Positions 1 to 10,701 of a stretch of 64,000 nucleotides of DNA are shown here, in pieces. The first letter of the stretch is position 1. Each line of letters begins with the position of its first letter. Source of the stretch: Entamoeba histolytica HM-1:IMSS (Eukaryota > Evosea > Mastigamoebida > Endamoebidae); the NCBI RefSeq assembly GCF_000208925.1, contig NW_001914911.1, positions 11,146 through 75,145 of the forward strand, in the 5' to 3' direction. Both the position numbers and the translations under genes were made by a program. Below the pieces are notes generated by a model. It did no database searches and was not told the origin of the DNA. It saw only the letters and a list, made by a program, of their open reading frames with translations.

Positions 1-694
1 TAAAAATAAATTTGTAATGTTATGATTGAATAAGAATGAATAAATAATTTTACATGATTTTGAAATATCATTATTATTATAATTTTTAATTTACATTAAA
101 CAATTATTTATTATTTAGTGACAATGATTATACATTTATTCATAGATTATTAATTGTAATGAATGATGATAATATTATTAACTAATCAAAATAAAAGAAT
201 GAAATATGATTAAATTATTTTATCTTCAATAAACAAAAATAAATATTAACACCATTGATATTTTATCATATTAAATATTTTAATAATTCAAACATTAATT
301 ATTTCTTTTATTATGTTATTTAATGTAATTTTATCATTTTATTCATTCTTTATTCATTTTATTCTTTTTATTGTGTATTTATAATAATTATATCATTTCT
401 ATTCTCTTTTATTTCTTATTTTTATTTTATTATCACATTTTTGTTTATCATTTATTATCTTTATTAATTTAATTGTTAGAGTTAATTGTTGGTAAAACAT
501 GAAAATTCAAATCGCAAAAGATGAAATATTAAAATAAAACATAATTGAATCTTCTTCTCTTCAACTTTTTTCTTATTTTTAACAAAATGAAAATATACTA
601 AAAATAAGCTAATTATAGAAAATAATAATATTATAATTTTATTATTATTATATTATTATTATTATATAATTATTGTTATTGTAAAATAAATATA
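1..694. other. Gene-free A+T-rich stretch
   Basis: No supported reading frame, RNA gene or splice signal is visible. The sequence is low-complexity A/T with short runs of TTATT units around 640-665. It lies upstream of the repeat module that starts near 695. Confidence 0.6.
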
Positions 695-766
695 AAAAAT
701 GATGTTTGATAAAAGAAAATGATGTTAAAATAATGATTGACTTGATGTGTTAATAATGTGTATTAA

Positions 767-793
767 CTATTTAAACATCCATATTTTGAACTT
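767..793 (+). promoter_or_regulatory. Core promoter: TATA-like box and GAAC box
   Basis: CTATTTAAAC at 767-776 resembles the Entamoeba TATA-like element (GTATTTAAA), and TTTGAACTT around 785-793 contains the GAAC element typical of Entamoeba promoters. They lie 40-20 bases before the ATG at 816. The TATA-like box is preserved in the inverted copy B, where GAAC has become GAAA. Confidence 0.55.
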
Positions 794-815
794 ATAAACA
801 TCAAATTAAATTAAA

Positions 816-1880
816 ATGGAAGAGTTAATAAATAAGAATAATCAATTAATTAAAGAAGTAGTAGAAACACTTACAAACATTCAACAATCAATTGATGATA
901 CTACTAAGAATTATCAATATTATATAGGAAGTATTAAAAATGAAGTATTTGAAATAAAAGAGAATGAAACATACTCAGAAGCAATTAAAAGAGGAGAAGG
1001 AATATTTGATAGAATGGATGAAACAGAAAGAAGAAGAAAAATAGTGATAGAGAAAAGCCAAGAAACAATCAATCAAATAGAAATAATAATGAATATAATG
1101 TCGAGAATCATACAAGAATGTAATTCAGATGAAGAAGCATTAGGTAAAACACGGAATGAACTAATAGATAAAATCATTTCAATTGAAGAAATGATAATGA
1201 AAAACAAAATATTCAGAGAAACAGATGAAATAACACAAAAATTTGATAAAAAGAAAGAAGAATGGCAAACATATTACATTGATTATTTCTCAAGGAAGAA
1301 GATAAAAGAAGAAGATGAAGCAAAAGAAAGAAAGAAACAAGAAGAAGAGAGATTTCAAAGAATGAGAGGACTGTCAATACCAAAACAACAAATTGAACAA
1401 ATAGAAGAATGGACAAATAGAAAAGTATTCAATATACTATTTGATTCAGATATTGATAATTGGAATGAATATACATCAGTATTTGATCAAAAAATAATGA
1501 ATAAAGAAAATATAATAATTATTATTGAAGATGAAGATGGAAATAAATTTGGAGGATATGTTAATTCTAAAGTTGATAAAGTTGATAGTTGGATATATGA
1601 TTCAAAGTCATTTGTATTTTCATTAGAATCAAATGGAAGAATTGAAGGAATGAAGAAATTTGATATTATTAAAGACCAACAACATGCATTTTGGTTATGT
1701 AGTCAATCAAGTGATCGTTTGTTTAAATTTGAATCATATGATATTTATCTTTATAAAGAAAATAATAAAACATATTCATATTGTAAACAATCTTCATTTG
1801 AATATGAAGGAATATCAAATGCACTTTGTGGAAAATATCATTTCACACCAAAACAAATCATAGCAATTGAAATGAAATGA
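816..1880 (+). CDS. Coiled-coil protein with C-terminal TLDc-like domain
   Basis: The 354-aa product starts at an ATG directly behind the promoter motifs. Residues 1-180 are highly charged and Glu/Lys-rich with heptad-like spacing, consistent with a long coiled coil. Residues from about 195 (EEWTNRKVFNILFDSD) to the end read as a TLDc-like domain: acidic loops, a GGYVNSKVD segment, a SFVFSLESNG segment, and a C-terminal F.YEG.SNALCGKYHFTPKQIIAIEM block. TLDc-like proteins of this form are a large Entamoeba family; their molecular role is unknown to me. There is no signal peptide or membrane span. The gene lies within a repeat module whose second copy (57.5-58.3 kb) is broken, so it belongs to a duplicating subtelomere-like or repeat-associated set. 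Assignment of the fold is by eye and moderately sure. Confidence 0.75.
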   Translation: MEELINKNNQLIKEVVETLTNIQQSIDDTTKNYQYYIGSIKNEVFEIKENETYSEAIKRGEGIFDRMDETERRRKIVIEKSQETINQIEIIMNIMSRIIQECNSDEEALGKTRNELIDKIISIEEMIMKNKIFRETDEITQKFDKKKEEWQTYYIDYFSRKKIKEEDEAKERKKQEEERFQRMRGLSIPKQQIEQIEEWTNRKVFNILFDSDIDNWNEYTSVFDQKIMNKENIIIIIEDEDGNKFGGYVNSKVDKVDSWIYDSKSFVFSLESNGRIEGMKKFDIIKDQQHAFWLCSQSSDRLFKFESYDIYLYKENNKTYSYCKQSSFEYEGISNALCGKYHFTPKQIIAIEMK

Positions 1881-2467
1881 TTCAATCTTGAATAATTGAA
1901 AATGAACTAAAAAAGAATAAAAACAAAACAATGAAGAATATGAACATTTTGTTCATCTGCCAATGAATGAAATGATAAATTAAAAATGGAGATAATTCAA
2001 TGTTGATTTATTTTATTTCATTTGAAATTTTTCACACCCAATGATGATGTTTTTAATAAATAAGAAAAGAAATAAGAATAAATAAGAAATAATATGAATA
2101 AACAATTTATTTGTATTATTTCATTGAATTATTTCATTATGAATCAAATGAATAAGATAATAGAAATAAGAATAAACAAATAAAGAAATGATAAAATACA
2201 TCAACATATTTATATTATTATTTCTTATTCTTTAGACACCCCTTTCCAATGCAGGAAATACAACAAAATTTAATGCTCAATACCACATCTATTCTATAAA
2301 GTCTTTATGTATTGTAAAGAAAAGCAAACAAATCATAGAAATATAACGTCATACAATAAAAGAACGAATGTCAATAACAATGAATGACATAATAATAATA
2401 AAGGTAAACAATATACCAAGAGAAAAGGGATTAGAATACAAAAATACAAATAAAAACAAATAAATAC

Positions 2468-2491
2468 AATAATAATAATAATAATAATAAA
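2468..2491. repeat. AAT trinucleotide microsatellite
   Basis: About eight consecutive AAT units interrupt the degenerate first part of the LINE. It is probably a replication-slippage product within decayed sequence. Confidence 0.8.
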
Positions 2492-3184
2492 AGTTACACA
2501 AATAACAAATATAAATGAATAACAAGAAATGATATACAAGAAAGAATAAAAAGAATAACAAGTAAATTGAACAAACGAGAGTATGAAGAAATACTCAAAA
2601 AATATGAAGGTAAGAGGAAAAGATGGTATGATATTCTTCAAGAAGTATATTCAATCAAAAAGAATAAGATAAATGAAAGAATCAAAGAAGAAATTAAAGA
2701 AAAAAAAAACAAAAGAGATTGAAGAAAAAACATCCAAGCAACAGAAGCAGAAATCAAAAGTAGAAACCCAAATAAAGAAATGAATGAAATATGTAAAGTT
2801 GCAAGAATAATAAATAACAAACAAAATATAATGATAATCAGACAAGAAATACAACAAAAGAAAGAAATAGAATTTTAATTGAAGTGATGTATTGTTTTGC
2901 AATTAATTGGTTGAATAAGAAATTATATAAGAAAATAAGAAATGAACAAATAGAAAGTATAATAAAAGTAATAAATATCAATGTCAATAATGAAAATGAA
3001 TTTATTAAATATATTAAAATATCACATAAAATAAAAGAAAGCATTAAACAATACATTAAAGTGAAAGTAAATGATATAATAGAAGAGTAGAGTGTAATTC
3101 AATAATAAAAACATCATATTAAAGAATAACTCTACAGAAATTGATGAAGAATACCTTAACACTCTCATCAATAAAGTAAAAGAA

Positions 3185-3683
3185 ATGAAAGTAGAAAAAT
3201 GTACAAACATTAATTACTACTGGAAAAGAAAAGAAGCTGACCGACTAATAACGGAAATTAATAATAGATGGGTATGGTCAGGAAGCAGAATGCAGGATCT
3301 GCAAGACGATATGAAGAGGATTTCAATGGTTATGCACCTCTATCTCCAAAATAAAATAATAGGAGATAAAAATGATGAAATAAAAGAAATCCTAAAGAAA
3401 ATAAATAGACTAGAAGATCTAGTCAATGAAATTGTACAGAATAAAGTGCATCATGAAATTAAAAGAATATGATGAAGAAGGAATAAAAGTCAAAGCACTA
3501 GAAAGAATAAAGTACCTAAAATATATGAAGACAATGATAAAAGAAAGAATTAAATTTAATAAAAATGAAATAATCAGAATCAATACAAATAAAATCATGT
3601 TTGATTCTAACAAGAAAATTAGAATAAGGAAGAAAGACCCAAAAAATGAAATATACCCAAATAACGATATTACTTTAGAATAA
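3185..3683 (+). pseudogene. LINE remnant upstream of RT, broken frames
   Basis: Two overlapping open stretches (3185-3472 and 3426-3683) are in different frames, as expected if one ancestral frame has suffered a frameshift near 3430-3470. The translation is charged and helical, with a W.WSGSRMQDLQDDM segment then Lys/Glu-rich sequence. It lies between the ORF1-like region and the RT domain of the decayed LINE, so it is best read as part of that element and not as an independent gene. Confidence 0.5.
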
Positions 3684-3921
3684 TGGAAATGTTATATGAA
3701 ACACAGGTGATATTAAATAAAGATAACTGGAAAATAAAACAAATCACCTCATGGAATGAAAGATATATCAATTATGATAATGTCATGATAACATTAAATG
3801 AATTAAATTTAAGTATAATGAAAATAAGTAACTGGAAAACATCATGAATAGACACTATATATTAGTATTATTGGAAAAGGATATCATCATCAAGAGAAAT
3901 CATTCTTAATATCTTCAATGA

Positions 3922-4596
3922 ATGGTTAAACTTCATTCAAAACATCCCATTAGACATGGTAAGTGGAAGAACTTTATTAATCCACAATTTGATAGGAACG
4001 ACGTCACTAATTATCATCATATCAGTTGTACAAATGTAATTATGAAAGTATTTACCTCCATATTAAAAGAAAAGATTCACAGAAGACTTAACATGAATTG
4101 TGAATCATTTAAAATTAGTAGTAATCAACTGGGATGTAAGTTACAATCTTTAGCTGCTAAAGAAGGAATAATTAATAGTTATATGTTAAAGCAGCAAAAA
4201 GAAGAGAAATACCCAAAATATGTGGAGTCATATTATGACATTAAGAAAGCATATGACACAGTAAACCACGAATGGGTAATTGAATCATTAAAATATTTTA
4301 ATTATGATGGAGTCATCATTGACATTATTGAAAGTATGATGACTAGATGGAAGATATTCATTGGCTATAAATTTAATGAATATCTAGGTAGTATTAAATT
4401 AAATAGAGGAATTTTACAAGGTGATTCCTTATCAAATCTACTCTTCATCATACAGATGAATGTAATTTCTCAAATCATAGAAGAGAAATTCCAAAAATCA
4501 AATCACAGATTATATATGGATGATTTGAGAATAATGACGGGAAGTAGTGAAGAAATGGGAATAATCCACAGTGAAAATAAGATAAAAAAATATTAA
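3922..4596 (+). pseudogene. LINE reverse transcriptase fragment
   Basis: The 224-codon frame carries the core RT motifs: a TNVIMKVFTSIL segment (fingers), DIKKAYDTVNHEW with the motif-A aspartates, GILQGDSLSNLLF (motif B), and YMDDLRIM (motif C, YxDD). The catalytic aspartates are therefore still present. The frame then stops at 4596, losing the thumb and the endonuclease domain, and upstream sequence is out of frame or interrupted. It belongs to the R4-type LINEs of Entamoeba. It is annotated as a fragment because no complete ORF2 can be read. Confidence 0.8.
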
Positions 4597-4618
4597 ATAA
4601 AGAAGATAAAGATATAAA

Positions 4619-5407
4619 TTAAAAAGTAAAATGGAATTTGGGATATTCCGAGAGAATATAATTTTTCATTTTCTTTTTTACTTCTTCATCTTCATTATTA
4701 AATAATACCATATCTTCATTTTCAGGAGAATTTAATGAATGAGATAAACAAAGTACATCAAAATGATTTCCTGTAAAAATAATAAAACAACACCTATTTA
4801 ATGATTTATCACCATATGTAATATCAACTTTATTCTCAAAATCAAATACTATAATTTGACATTCTTTTAAGAAAGAGTAAATGGAAATTTCTACATTACT
4901 TCCCCATATCTTTGGATTGAGAATGTTTTGATAATATAATGAATTTGGTTGTCCTAAATAATCTGTTGTAAATTTTTGAGGATATAACTGAACTATTTCA
5001 GAAACTTCCTGTCGAATATGATATGGGTCATTTCTACTTTTATTATAAAATAAATACTCTAAGCAATGAAATAAACAGGAATTATCAGCAGCCATTTTTC
5101 TTCTAATCGGAACCCATTTTAGTCTGTCAATTTTTACAATATATCCACCTTTACTTGTACCTTGTTTAACTTTTTTTTCTTCTTGGTCTAAATGACTTAT
5201 CCTAATCATTGTCATATTTTTAATACCAACATTAATAACTAATTCATCATCAAAAACATTAATTTCTTTATTCAAAACAGTTATTCCAATCAAATCTGGT
5301 TCTATACTAAATTCACTAGCAATAATACACTTCAACTCACCAACAGTACAATCTTCTTCTACTTCAATTTTGACTTTCTTATTACCATCTTGAATCATAA
5401 GTTTCAT
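4619..5407 (-). CDS. OTU1: OTU-domain deubiquitinase (OTU1/YOD1-like)
   Basis: This 262-aa protein begins with a ubiquitin-like/UBX-like fold (residues 1-72, beta-grasp pattern ending in MTMIRIS) followed by an OTU cysteine protease domain from about 98. The catalytic block AADNSCLFHC gives Asp108 and Cys111, and GNHFDVLC supplies the catalytic His215. Family members cleave ubiquitin chains; OTU1/YOD1 works with Cdc48/p97 in ER-associated degradation, which the N-terminal UBX-like part fits. The C-terminal zinc finger of animal YOD1 is absent: after the His box only an acidic, Lys-rich tail remains. The ATG at 5407 is the first in frame. Its 3' end almost touches the truncated LINE. Confidence 0.88.
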   Translation of the reverse strand: MKLMIQDGNKKVKIEVEEDCTVGELKCIIASEFSIEPDLIGITVLNKEINVFDDELVINVGIKNMTMIRISHLDQEEKKVKQGTSKGGYIVKIDRLKWVPIRRKMAADNSCLFHCLEYLFYNKSRNDPYHIRQEVSEIVQLYPQKFTTDYLGQPNSLYYQNILNPKIWGSNVEISIYSFLKECQIIVFDFENKVDITYGDKSLNRCCFIIFTGNHFDVLCLSHSLNSPENEDMVLFNNEDEEVKKKMKNYILSEYPKFHFTF

Positions 5408-5791
5408 GACTCTTAATTATCTTTTTTATAGTTTTCCCTAAATTTCATCTCTTTTATTTAATCTATTTTTAATTTTAGTTTATATAACATTATTTTTAAA
5501 ATGTTATTTATGACAACTATTGATAAATTTATAAATAAGAAATTAGGGTGAAAAAATAATCAAAAATAGTAACTTTTCAAAATTCTTAACTTTTCTTTTG
5601 AGTTTGGTTCATTAAATTTTTAGAATAACAATTCAAGTTATGATAAGAAGAAAAGGAAAAATCTGAGAAAAAAACGATAGAAAATGACTTTGCAAAGAAA
5701 AAATAAGAAAACAAACGAAATAAGAAGTTTCCTGAAAATTAAAAAGGGATTTAAAAACCCTTTAGATCATTCAAAATAAGTATTAAGTAAA
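5408..5791. other. Divergent intergenic region
   Basis: 384 bases separate the OTU gene (minus) from the LRR-like gene (plus). No RNA gene or small frame was found. The side near 5730-5790 is presumably the promoter of the rightward gene, but no confident TATA or GAAC element was identified. Confidence 0.5.
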
Positions 5792-7264
5792 ATGTCTGTC
5801 CTTGAACCTATTTATCTTGCCAACGTTGCTCTTTATATGAAAGAGTCTACTGAGTTAATGAATTTAATAAAAGTAAGTTCATTTTGTAAAGAAGGTATTC
5901 AAATGTTACATCGTTGTTGTTTATTTAAAAATCAATTAAGTCAAATGAAGAGAATTATTCCACGCCTTTCAACTATAGAAATAGATTATATTGATCAATT
6001 ACTATTATATAAAAATGAATTAGAAACTATTGACTCTATAATATTAAATCAACCAATTCATTCTCTTGAACAAATTCCAGTATCATTACTTTCTCATATT
6101 TCATCTTTAAAAATTACTTCTCCAATTGACTTATTACCATTTAATAATTTAAAACAACTTATTGTAGATATTTCTTCAAATATTCAAGCAGCTCAAAACC
6201 TTAATCAATTTTTTAAATCAATTCGTCCTCATTTAAAAGTTCATTTCATTGTCTCATTAGGAATTGAAATTAATTTCTTTAGAACAATAGACTATTATTG
6301 TTTTGATAAAATAATTATTGAATTTTTAAATGATTTAGGAAAAAAATCATTTGATGAATTACTTAATATTCCATTTATTGATAAAAAATGTACAATTATA
6401 AGTAAAAGTCAAACACTTTCAAGTCCTAATCATCGAGTGTATTGTTGTTACCCATTAATAGAAATTCACAGTAACAAAGAGATAGAAATGTTAGAATTAA
6501 GAAATGTTCAAGAATGTGTTATTCATCAACGACATTTAGAAGAAAGTATTGATTTAAAAAAATTAACTTTAAAAAAAGTTAAAATAATTGGAAATAATAA
6601 TATTAAACTACCTTCAACAATTGAAGAAATTGAATTAATTCGTACATATGTTGATTTAAGTGAATTTCATCAATTAAAGAAAATGACTGTTGTAGGTTAT
6701 AATAATCAAATAGAAATACCTGAAAGTGTAGAAAGTGTTATATTAAAACATTGTAGAAGTACTTCAGTTATTTTTCATTCAAAGAAAATTAAAGAATTAG
6801 AAATTTATGGACAGTGTCATTTTTCTCTTCCATTAGGTAGTCAATTACATAAAATTGTATTTGATGGTATTCAACTCCAAAAAGATACTTTTAAAGGAAT
6901 AAATGAATTAAAAAAACTTCATTTAATTCATTGTAGAATAAATGAAAAAATTGAATTTCCTAAAAAAATTGAACAATTAATTACAACTGATAACTGTATT
7001 CCACAAAGTCAAATTGAATTACACCAAATTAGTATTGAAAAAGAAGGAAGAATTCAATTAAATTTAATGGATTTCAAAGAAATAAAAAAAATTGAATTTA
7101 TAGGATATGCTTGTTCTGATGCTACTATTCAAAATTCATTATTACCAACTTCAATTCAATCCATTTGTTTTAAACATTGTTGTGGAGATTTAAATACAAT
7201 TAAATACATTCAAAATATTCCACATATTGAATCAATTGATTCACCACAACTACTTCTAATATAA
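5792..7264 (+). CDS. Leucine-rich-repeat-like Entamoeba family protein
   Basis: The 490-aa product opens with YLANVALYMKESTELMNLIKVSSFCKE, an N-terminal helical block resembling an F-box-like cap that I associate with a large Entamoeba family of hypothetical LRR proteins. The rest shows irregular repeats of about 20-24 residues with the pattern IKxLxLxxC or IExIxLxxT (for example around 215-265, 275-300 and 370-400), compatible with leucine-rich repeats ending near residue 485. There is no signal peptide or membrane span, so it is probably cytosolic or nuclear. A role as a ubiquitin-ligase adaptor is only an inference from the F-box-like start. It is followed closely by importin-5 on the same strand. 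Confidence 0.7.
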   Translation: MSVLEPIYLANVALYMKESTELMNLIKVSSFCKEGIQMLHRCCLFKNQLSQMKRIIPRLSTIEIDYIDQLLLYKNELETIDSIILNQPIHSLEQIPVSLLSHISSLKITSPIDLLPFNNLKQLIVDISSNIQAAQNLNQFFKSIRPHLKVHFIVSLGIEINFFRTIDYYCFDKIIIEFLNDLGKKSFDELLNIPFIDKKCTIISKSQTLSSPNHRVYCCYPLIEIHSNKEIEMLELRNVQECVIHQRHLEESIDLKKLTLKKVKIIGNNNIKLPSTIEEIELIRTYVDLSEFHQLKKMTVVGYNNQIEIPESVESVILKHCRSTSVIFHSKKIKELEIYGQCHFSLPLGSQLHKIVFDGIQLQKDTFKGINELKKLHLIHCRINEKIEFPKKIEQLITTDNCIPQSQIELHQISIEKEGRIQLNLMDFKEIKKIEFIGYACSDATIQNSLLPTSIQSICFKHCCGDLNTIKYIQNIPHIESIDSPQLLLI

Positions 7265-7405
7265 AGTCATATTAAATAGTTCATTAATTAATTATTTTTA
7301 TTATAAAATATTCTTCTTTTTTCATAAATAAGGAAAAAAACCCTTTTTATTAATTATATTCAAGAAAAAAAAAGGAGAAGAACTGTTTTAGTTCATAACA
7401 TTAAT

Positions 7406-10400
7406 ATGTCTGATTTAACTACTCTTCTTCAAAACTGTATGAGTCCTGATGAAAACATTAGAAAACAAGCTGAGGGTACATTTGAACAAATGAAACAACA
7501 ACCATCTATATTACTTCCACAATTGGCTGTATTTGCAAATGCATCAAGTTCTAATCCAGCACCATTGAGATTAATTGCATTAACACAATTTAATAATATG
7601 TTAATAAAAATACCTAAAATAAGAGATGTAATGAGTGATCAAGTTATTATGGAATTATGTAAAGTTTTATTTGAAGACTGTAAAGTAGAAAATGAATTTA
7701 GAATTGTATCTATTCTTTCAAGTGTTATTACTTCTTTTGCTTTTTCTATTCAACAAGAAGAATTACCATGGCCAAATTATATTCAAACTTTATTCTCTCT
7801 AACTCAAGAACAAGGTATTATTCAACAATGTATTGCTTTAGATGCTTTAGGTAAATCTACTACTCATCCAGAAGCTTCATTGATTATTTCACATGTTTCA
7901 GAATTAAAGTCATATATTAATAGATGTTTAAGTGTTGATAATATTCAATTAAGATTAAAGGCAATCACATTTTTAAGTAATGCTGTTGGTTTTATTGAAA
8001 CAACCACAGAAGGAAAAAAATTTAATGAATTATATCCTCTAATTATGCAAACATTACAACAATTAATTCAAAATAATGAAATCGGAGTTGCTAATAATGT
8101 TTTAGATGATTTACAAGAATTAGCTTCATTTTCAAATTACTTTTTTGCTGGTATTCTTCCTACCGTTTCTGAGAATCTTATGACATTATGTAATTCTCCT
8201 ATTGATAATTCTATTAAAGAAAGTGCAATGGAAGTTTTACTTTCTCTTATTCAAAATAATACGTCTCAATATAAAAAGAGTGGATTTTTACCTCAAGTTC
8301 TTATTTGCTTATTAAATTGGTTAACTACTGTTAATGATGACGATGTTGAAGATTGGTTAAATGAAAATACTGATGATACTTTATTTGAATATGCACAAGA
8401 TGCACTTGAAACATTAACTTCTGCTATTGGAGGTAAACCATTACGTGACACTTTATTTAATAAATGTATTGAATTCGCTAAAATGAGTGATTGGCCACAT
8501 AGATTTGCTGCAGTTACTTCTTTGGCTCAAGTTGTACAACACGGAAAATTTATCATTAAATCAAATATTACAGAAGTACTTCAATTATCATTTAATGCAG
8601 TAGGTGATAATCAACCATTAATTGTTTATTCTTTGTTAAGTCTTCTTGAAGGGTTAATGGAAACATTCCCACATATTATGATTAGAAGTCACTTTGACTC
8701 TATTGTAAATGCATTAATTTTATGTGTTAAATCACCACATTCAAGAATTCAAGAAAAAGCATGTTTTACACTTCAATCAATGCTAGACAATCTTGGAGAA
8801 TGTTCAAATAAATTGGTTCCATTCATAGGACAAATAATGGATGGATTATTAATTTTAATAACCACAAATAATCAACCAAAAACTATAAGTACAGGATTAT
8901 CTTCAATTGTATATATTTCATTATTAGTAACAAATCAAATGGGACAATACTATGAACAGTTCCAAAAATTATTTAATGTTTTATTACCAAAATGTACAAC
9001 ATTTAATACATCTGAGATGAAAGGAAAAATGATTGAATTAATGGCTATTTTTAATTCTAAATTAAATCCACAATTCTTTTCTAATATTCAAGAAATTATT
9101 TATAATACATTAAGTGAATTATTCAAACAACCAGTTGGTATTGAAGATCCAGTGTTGCCATATGTTATGTCAGCATTATGTAGAATGGTAGATTCACCAA
9201 ATAAAGCTATTAGACCTAATTTAGATAAATTTATACTATTATTATTAAATAGAATTGAACTACCTATTATTAAACAAGAAGGTGATCAAACTGATGTAAT
9301 TAATGTAACAAATATGATTTCTCAAGAAAAAAAATATTTGTTTTTCACTATTAAGAAAATAGCTGAATATTTAAAAGGAGAATTCGCAGTTTATGCAGAA
9401 AAAACATACAATAGTGTTTCACCATGGTTAGACTGTTCTAATACTAATATCAAACTTGCTGCATGTGTTGTATTACCATTAGTTATTTCTTCATTAGTCC
9501 AAGCAACTGGAAAATCAGAACAATTGAAACAAATTTATTATAATTTAATACAAAAATTATGCCAATTACTTGTTAATGATAAAGCAAGTGATACAATTGA
9601 AGTTATTTTAGATTGTATTCAAAGTATTATTATTACAATGGGTGAAAATAGTTTAGAACCACAAATGATTAGTTTATTATTTGAAACATTTGATAAAACA
9701 TTATATGGAACATTAGAAAATAAAGGAGAAGCATTAAGTGTTTTGCCAATAGATAAAACTGAAGACGAATTAGATGATGAAGAAATTGAAATGTTAGGTG
9801 AAGAAGATCAATATGATGATTATTTACAAAAAATGTTAAATACATTATCATCTATTTGTGAAAATCATCTTCAAACATTCTTTGCAGCATTTAATATGAA
9901 ATTATTCCCAAGAATTATGATTTATTTTGGTCAAACTGATAATGAAACACGTTGTAGTTTTGCAGTTTCTGCAATGGGAACAGTTATTTGCAATGGTAAA
10001 TTATATCACTATCTCCCACATGTTGGTGATCAATTTATATCATACATGAAAAGTTCAAGTCCTGACATTGCATTCAATGCAATTCTTTTTGTTGGTAGAT
10101 TTGCTGAATTAGAAATACCAGAATTTCAACCTTTAACTGCAAAGGCATTAAATACATTGAGTGAAATTTTAACACGACCAAAGAATAAGACATATCATGA
10201 AATTCATAGTCAATTAGTTACTACATTAGGTGAAATTATTCTTCATAATCCAAGTATTCCAAACAAAGAATCTCTTGTTAAGAGTTTTATTGGTTTATTC
10301 CCTGTAACAGAAGGATTTTATAAATTAGTTGAAATTGTTTATGATTTACAAACAAAAGGATTTATTACTTCTAGTAATGATAATGAAACTGCTGAAATTG

Positions 10401-10594
10401 TTTATCGACTAACATCATTTTGTGCTGATACTATTGAAGAAGAAGAATGTTCTGTTGATACAAAGAAAAGAATTATTGGGTTATTGAAGATTTGGACATC
10501 AACTGTTTCTCCAAATATTATCCAAGCAGTTTGGAGTAAATTAACTGTTGACCAACGAGGTGAATTAACTGATTTACAAAAAGAACAACTTTAA
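7406..10594 (+). CDS. IPO5: Importin beta-family receptor, importin-5/Kap121-like
   Basis: The 1062-aa protein is built entirely of helical HEAT repeats and begins with LTTLLQNCMSPDENIRKQAEGTFEQM, the typical start of importin-beta family members. Length (about 1097 in human IPO5), the central acidic DELDDEEIEML segment after residue 780 and the long C-terminal repeats fit importin-5/Kap121, which carries ribosomal proteins and other cargo into the nucleus and releases it on binding Ran-GTP. No gap, frameshift or missing block is evident. The family is clear; choice of IPO5 over importin-4 is by overall resemblance. Confidence 0.88.
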   Translation: MSDLTTLLQNCMSPDENIRKQAEGTFEQMKQQPSILLPQLAVFANASSSNPAPLRLIALTQFNNMLIKIPKIRDVMSDQVIMELCKVLFEDCKVENEFRIVSILSSVITSFAFSIQQEELPWPNYIQTLFSLTQEQGIIQQCIALDALGKSTTHPEASLIISHVSELKSYINRCLSVDNIQLRLKAITFLSNAVGFIETTTEGKKFNELYPLIMQTLQQLIQNNEIGVANNVLDDLQELASFSNYFFAGILPTVSENLMTLCNSPIDNSIKESAMEVLLSLIQNNTSQYKKSGFLPQVLICLLNWLTTVNDDDVEDWLNENTDDTLFEYAQDALETLTSAIGGKPLRDTLFNKCIEFAKMSDWPHRFAAVTSLAQVVQHGKFIIKSNITEVLQLSFNAVGDNQPLIVYSLLSLLEGLMETFPHIMIRSHFDSIVNALILCVKSPHSRIQEKACFTLQSMLDNLGECSNKLVPFIGQIMDGLLILITTNNQPKTISTGLSSIVYISLLVTNQMGQYYEQFQKLFNVLLPKCTTFNTSEMKGKMIELMAIFNSKLNPQFFSNIQEIIYNTLSELFKQPVGIEDPVLPYVMSALCRMVDSPNKAIRPNLDKFILLLLNRIELPIIKQEGDQTDVINVTNMISQEKKYLFFTIKKIAEYLKGEFAVYAEKTYNSVSPWLDCSNTNIKLAACVVLPLVISSLVQATGKSEQLKQIYYNLIQKLCQLLVNDKASDTIEVILDCIQSIIITMGENSLEPQMISLLFETFDKTLYGTLENKGEALSVLPIDKTEDELDDEEIEMLGEEDQYDDYLQKMLNTLSSICENHLQTFFAAFNMKLFPRIMIYFGQTDNETRCSFAVSAMGTVICNGKLYHYLPHVGDQFISYMKSSSPDIAFNAILFVGRFAELEIPEFQPLTAKALNTLSEILTRPKNKTYHEIHSQLVTTLGEIILHNPSIPNKESLVKSFIGLFPVTEGFYKLVEIVYDLQTKGFITSSNDNETAEIVYRLTSFCADTIEEEECSVDTKKRIIGLLKIWTSTVSPNIIQAVWSKLTVDQRGELTDLQKEQL

Positions 10595-10701
10595 AATTTA
10601 TTTGATTAATTTATTATAGTTCTTTTTTTAATATTATAATTTTTAATTTTTATAACTTTCATAGAAGAGTTTTTTGTTTTATATTTTTGCATTTTAAACA
10701 T

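Larger units (their letters stand above)
695..2045 (+). repeat. Dispersed repeat module, copy A (intact gene)
   Basis: This segment matches, in inverted orientation, 57511-58297. The match covers the 5' flank (the stretch with TGTGTTAATAA and CTATTTAAACATC), the TLDc-like coding end, the stop region and about 165 bases of 3' flank, ending near the TTCACACCCA / TGGGTGTGAA motif. Copy B lacks roughly 560 internal bases that encode the coiled coil. Because flanks as well as coding sequence are shared, this is a duplicated DNA segment and not merely a gene family resemblance. No terminal repeats or target duplications were recognised. Confidence 0.75.
2236..4612 (+). mobile_element. Degenerate 3'-truncated LINE (R4-type non-LTR element)
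   Basis: A run of purine-rich broken frames on the + strand (Lys/Glu/Ile/Asn-rich, with many stops and frame changes) precedes an open 224-codon reverse-transcriptase segment. The order, an ORF1-like basic charged region followed by RT, fits the Entamoeba LINE group, R4-clade non-LTR retrotransposons that normally end with a restriction-like endonuclease. Here the endonuclease half is missing: element sequence stops within about 20 bases of the 3' end of the OTU gene at 4619. The 5' limit is uncertain; I place it at the change in character near 2236. The element is dead. Confidence 0.75.

Noticed and set aside
2333..3210. Several hydrophobic reading frames on the minus strand
   Set aside because: They are antisense to Lys/Glu-rich broken LINE frames; reversed AAG/GAA codons give Leu/Phe/Ser-rich translations. 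No signal peptide logic or promoter supports them.
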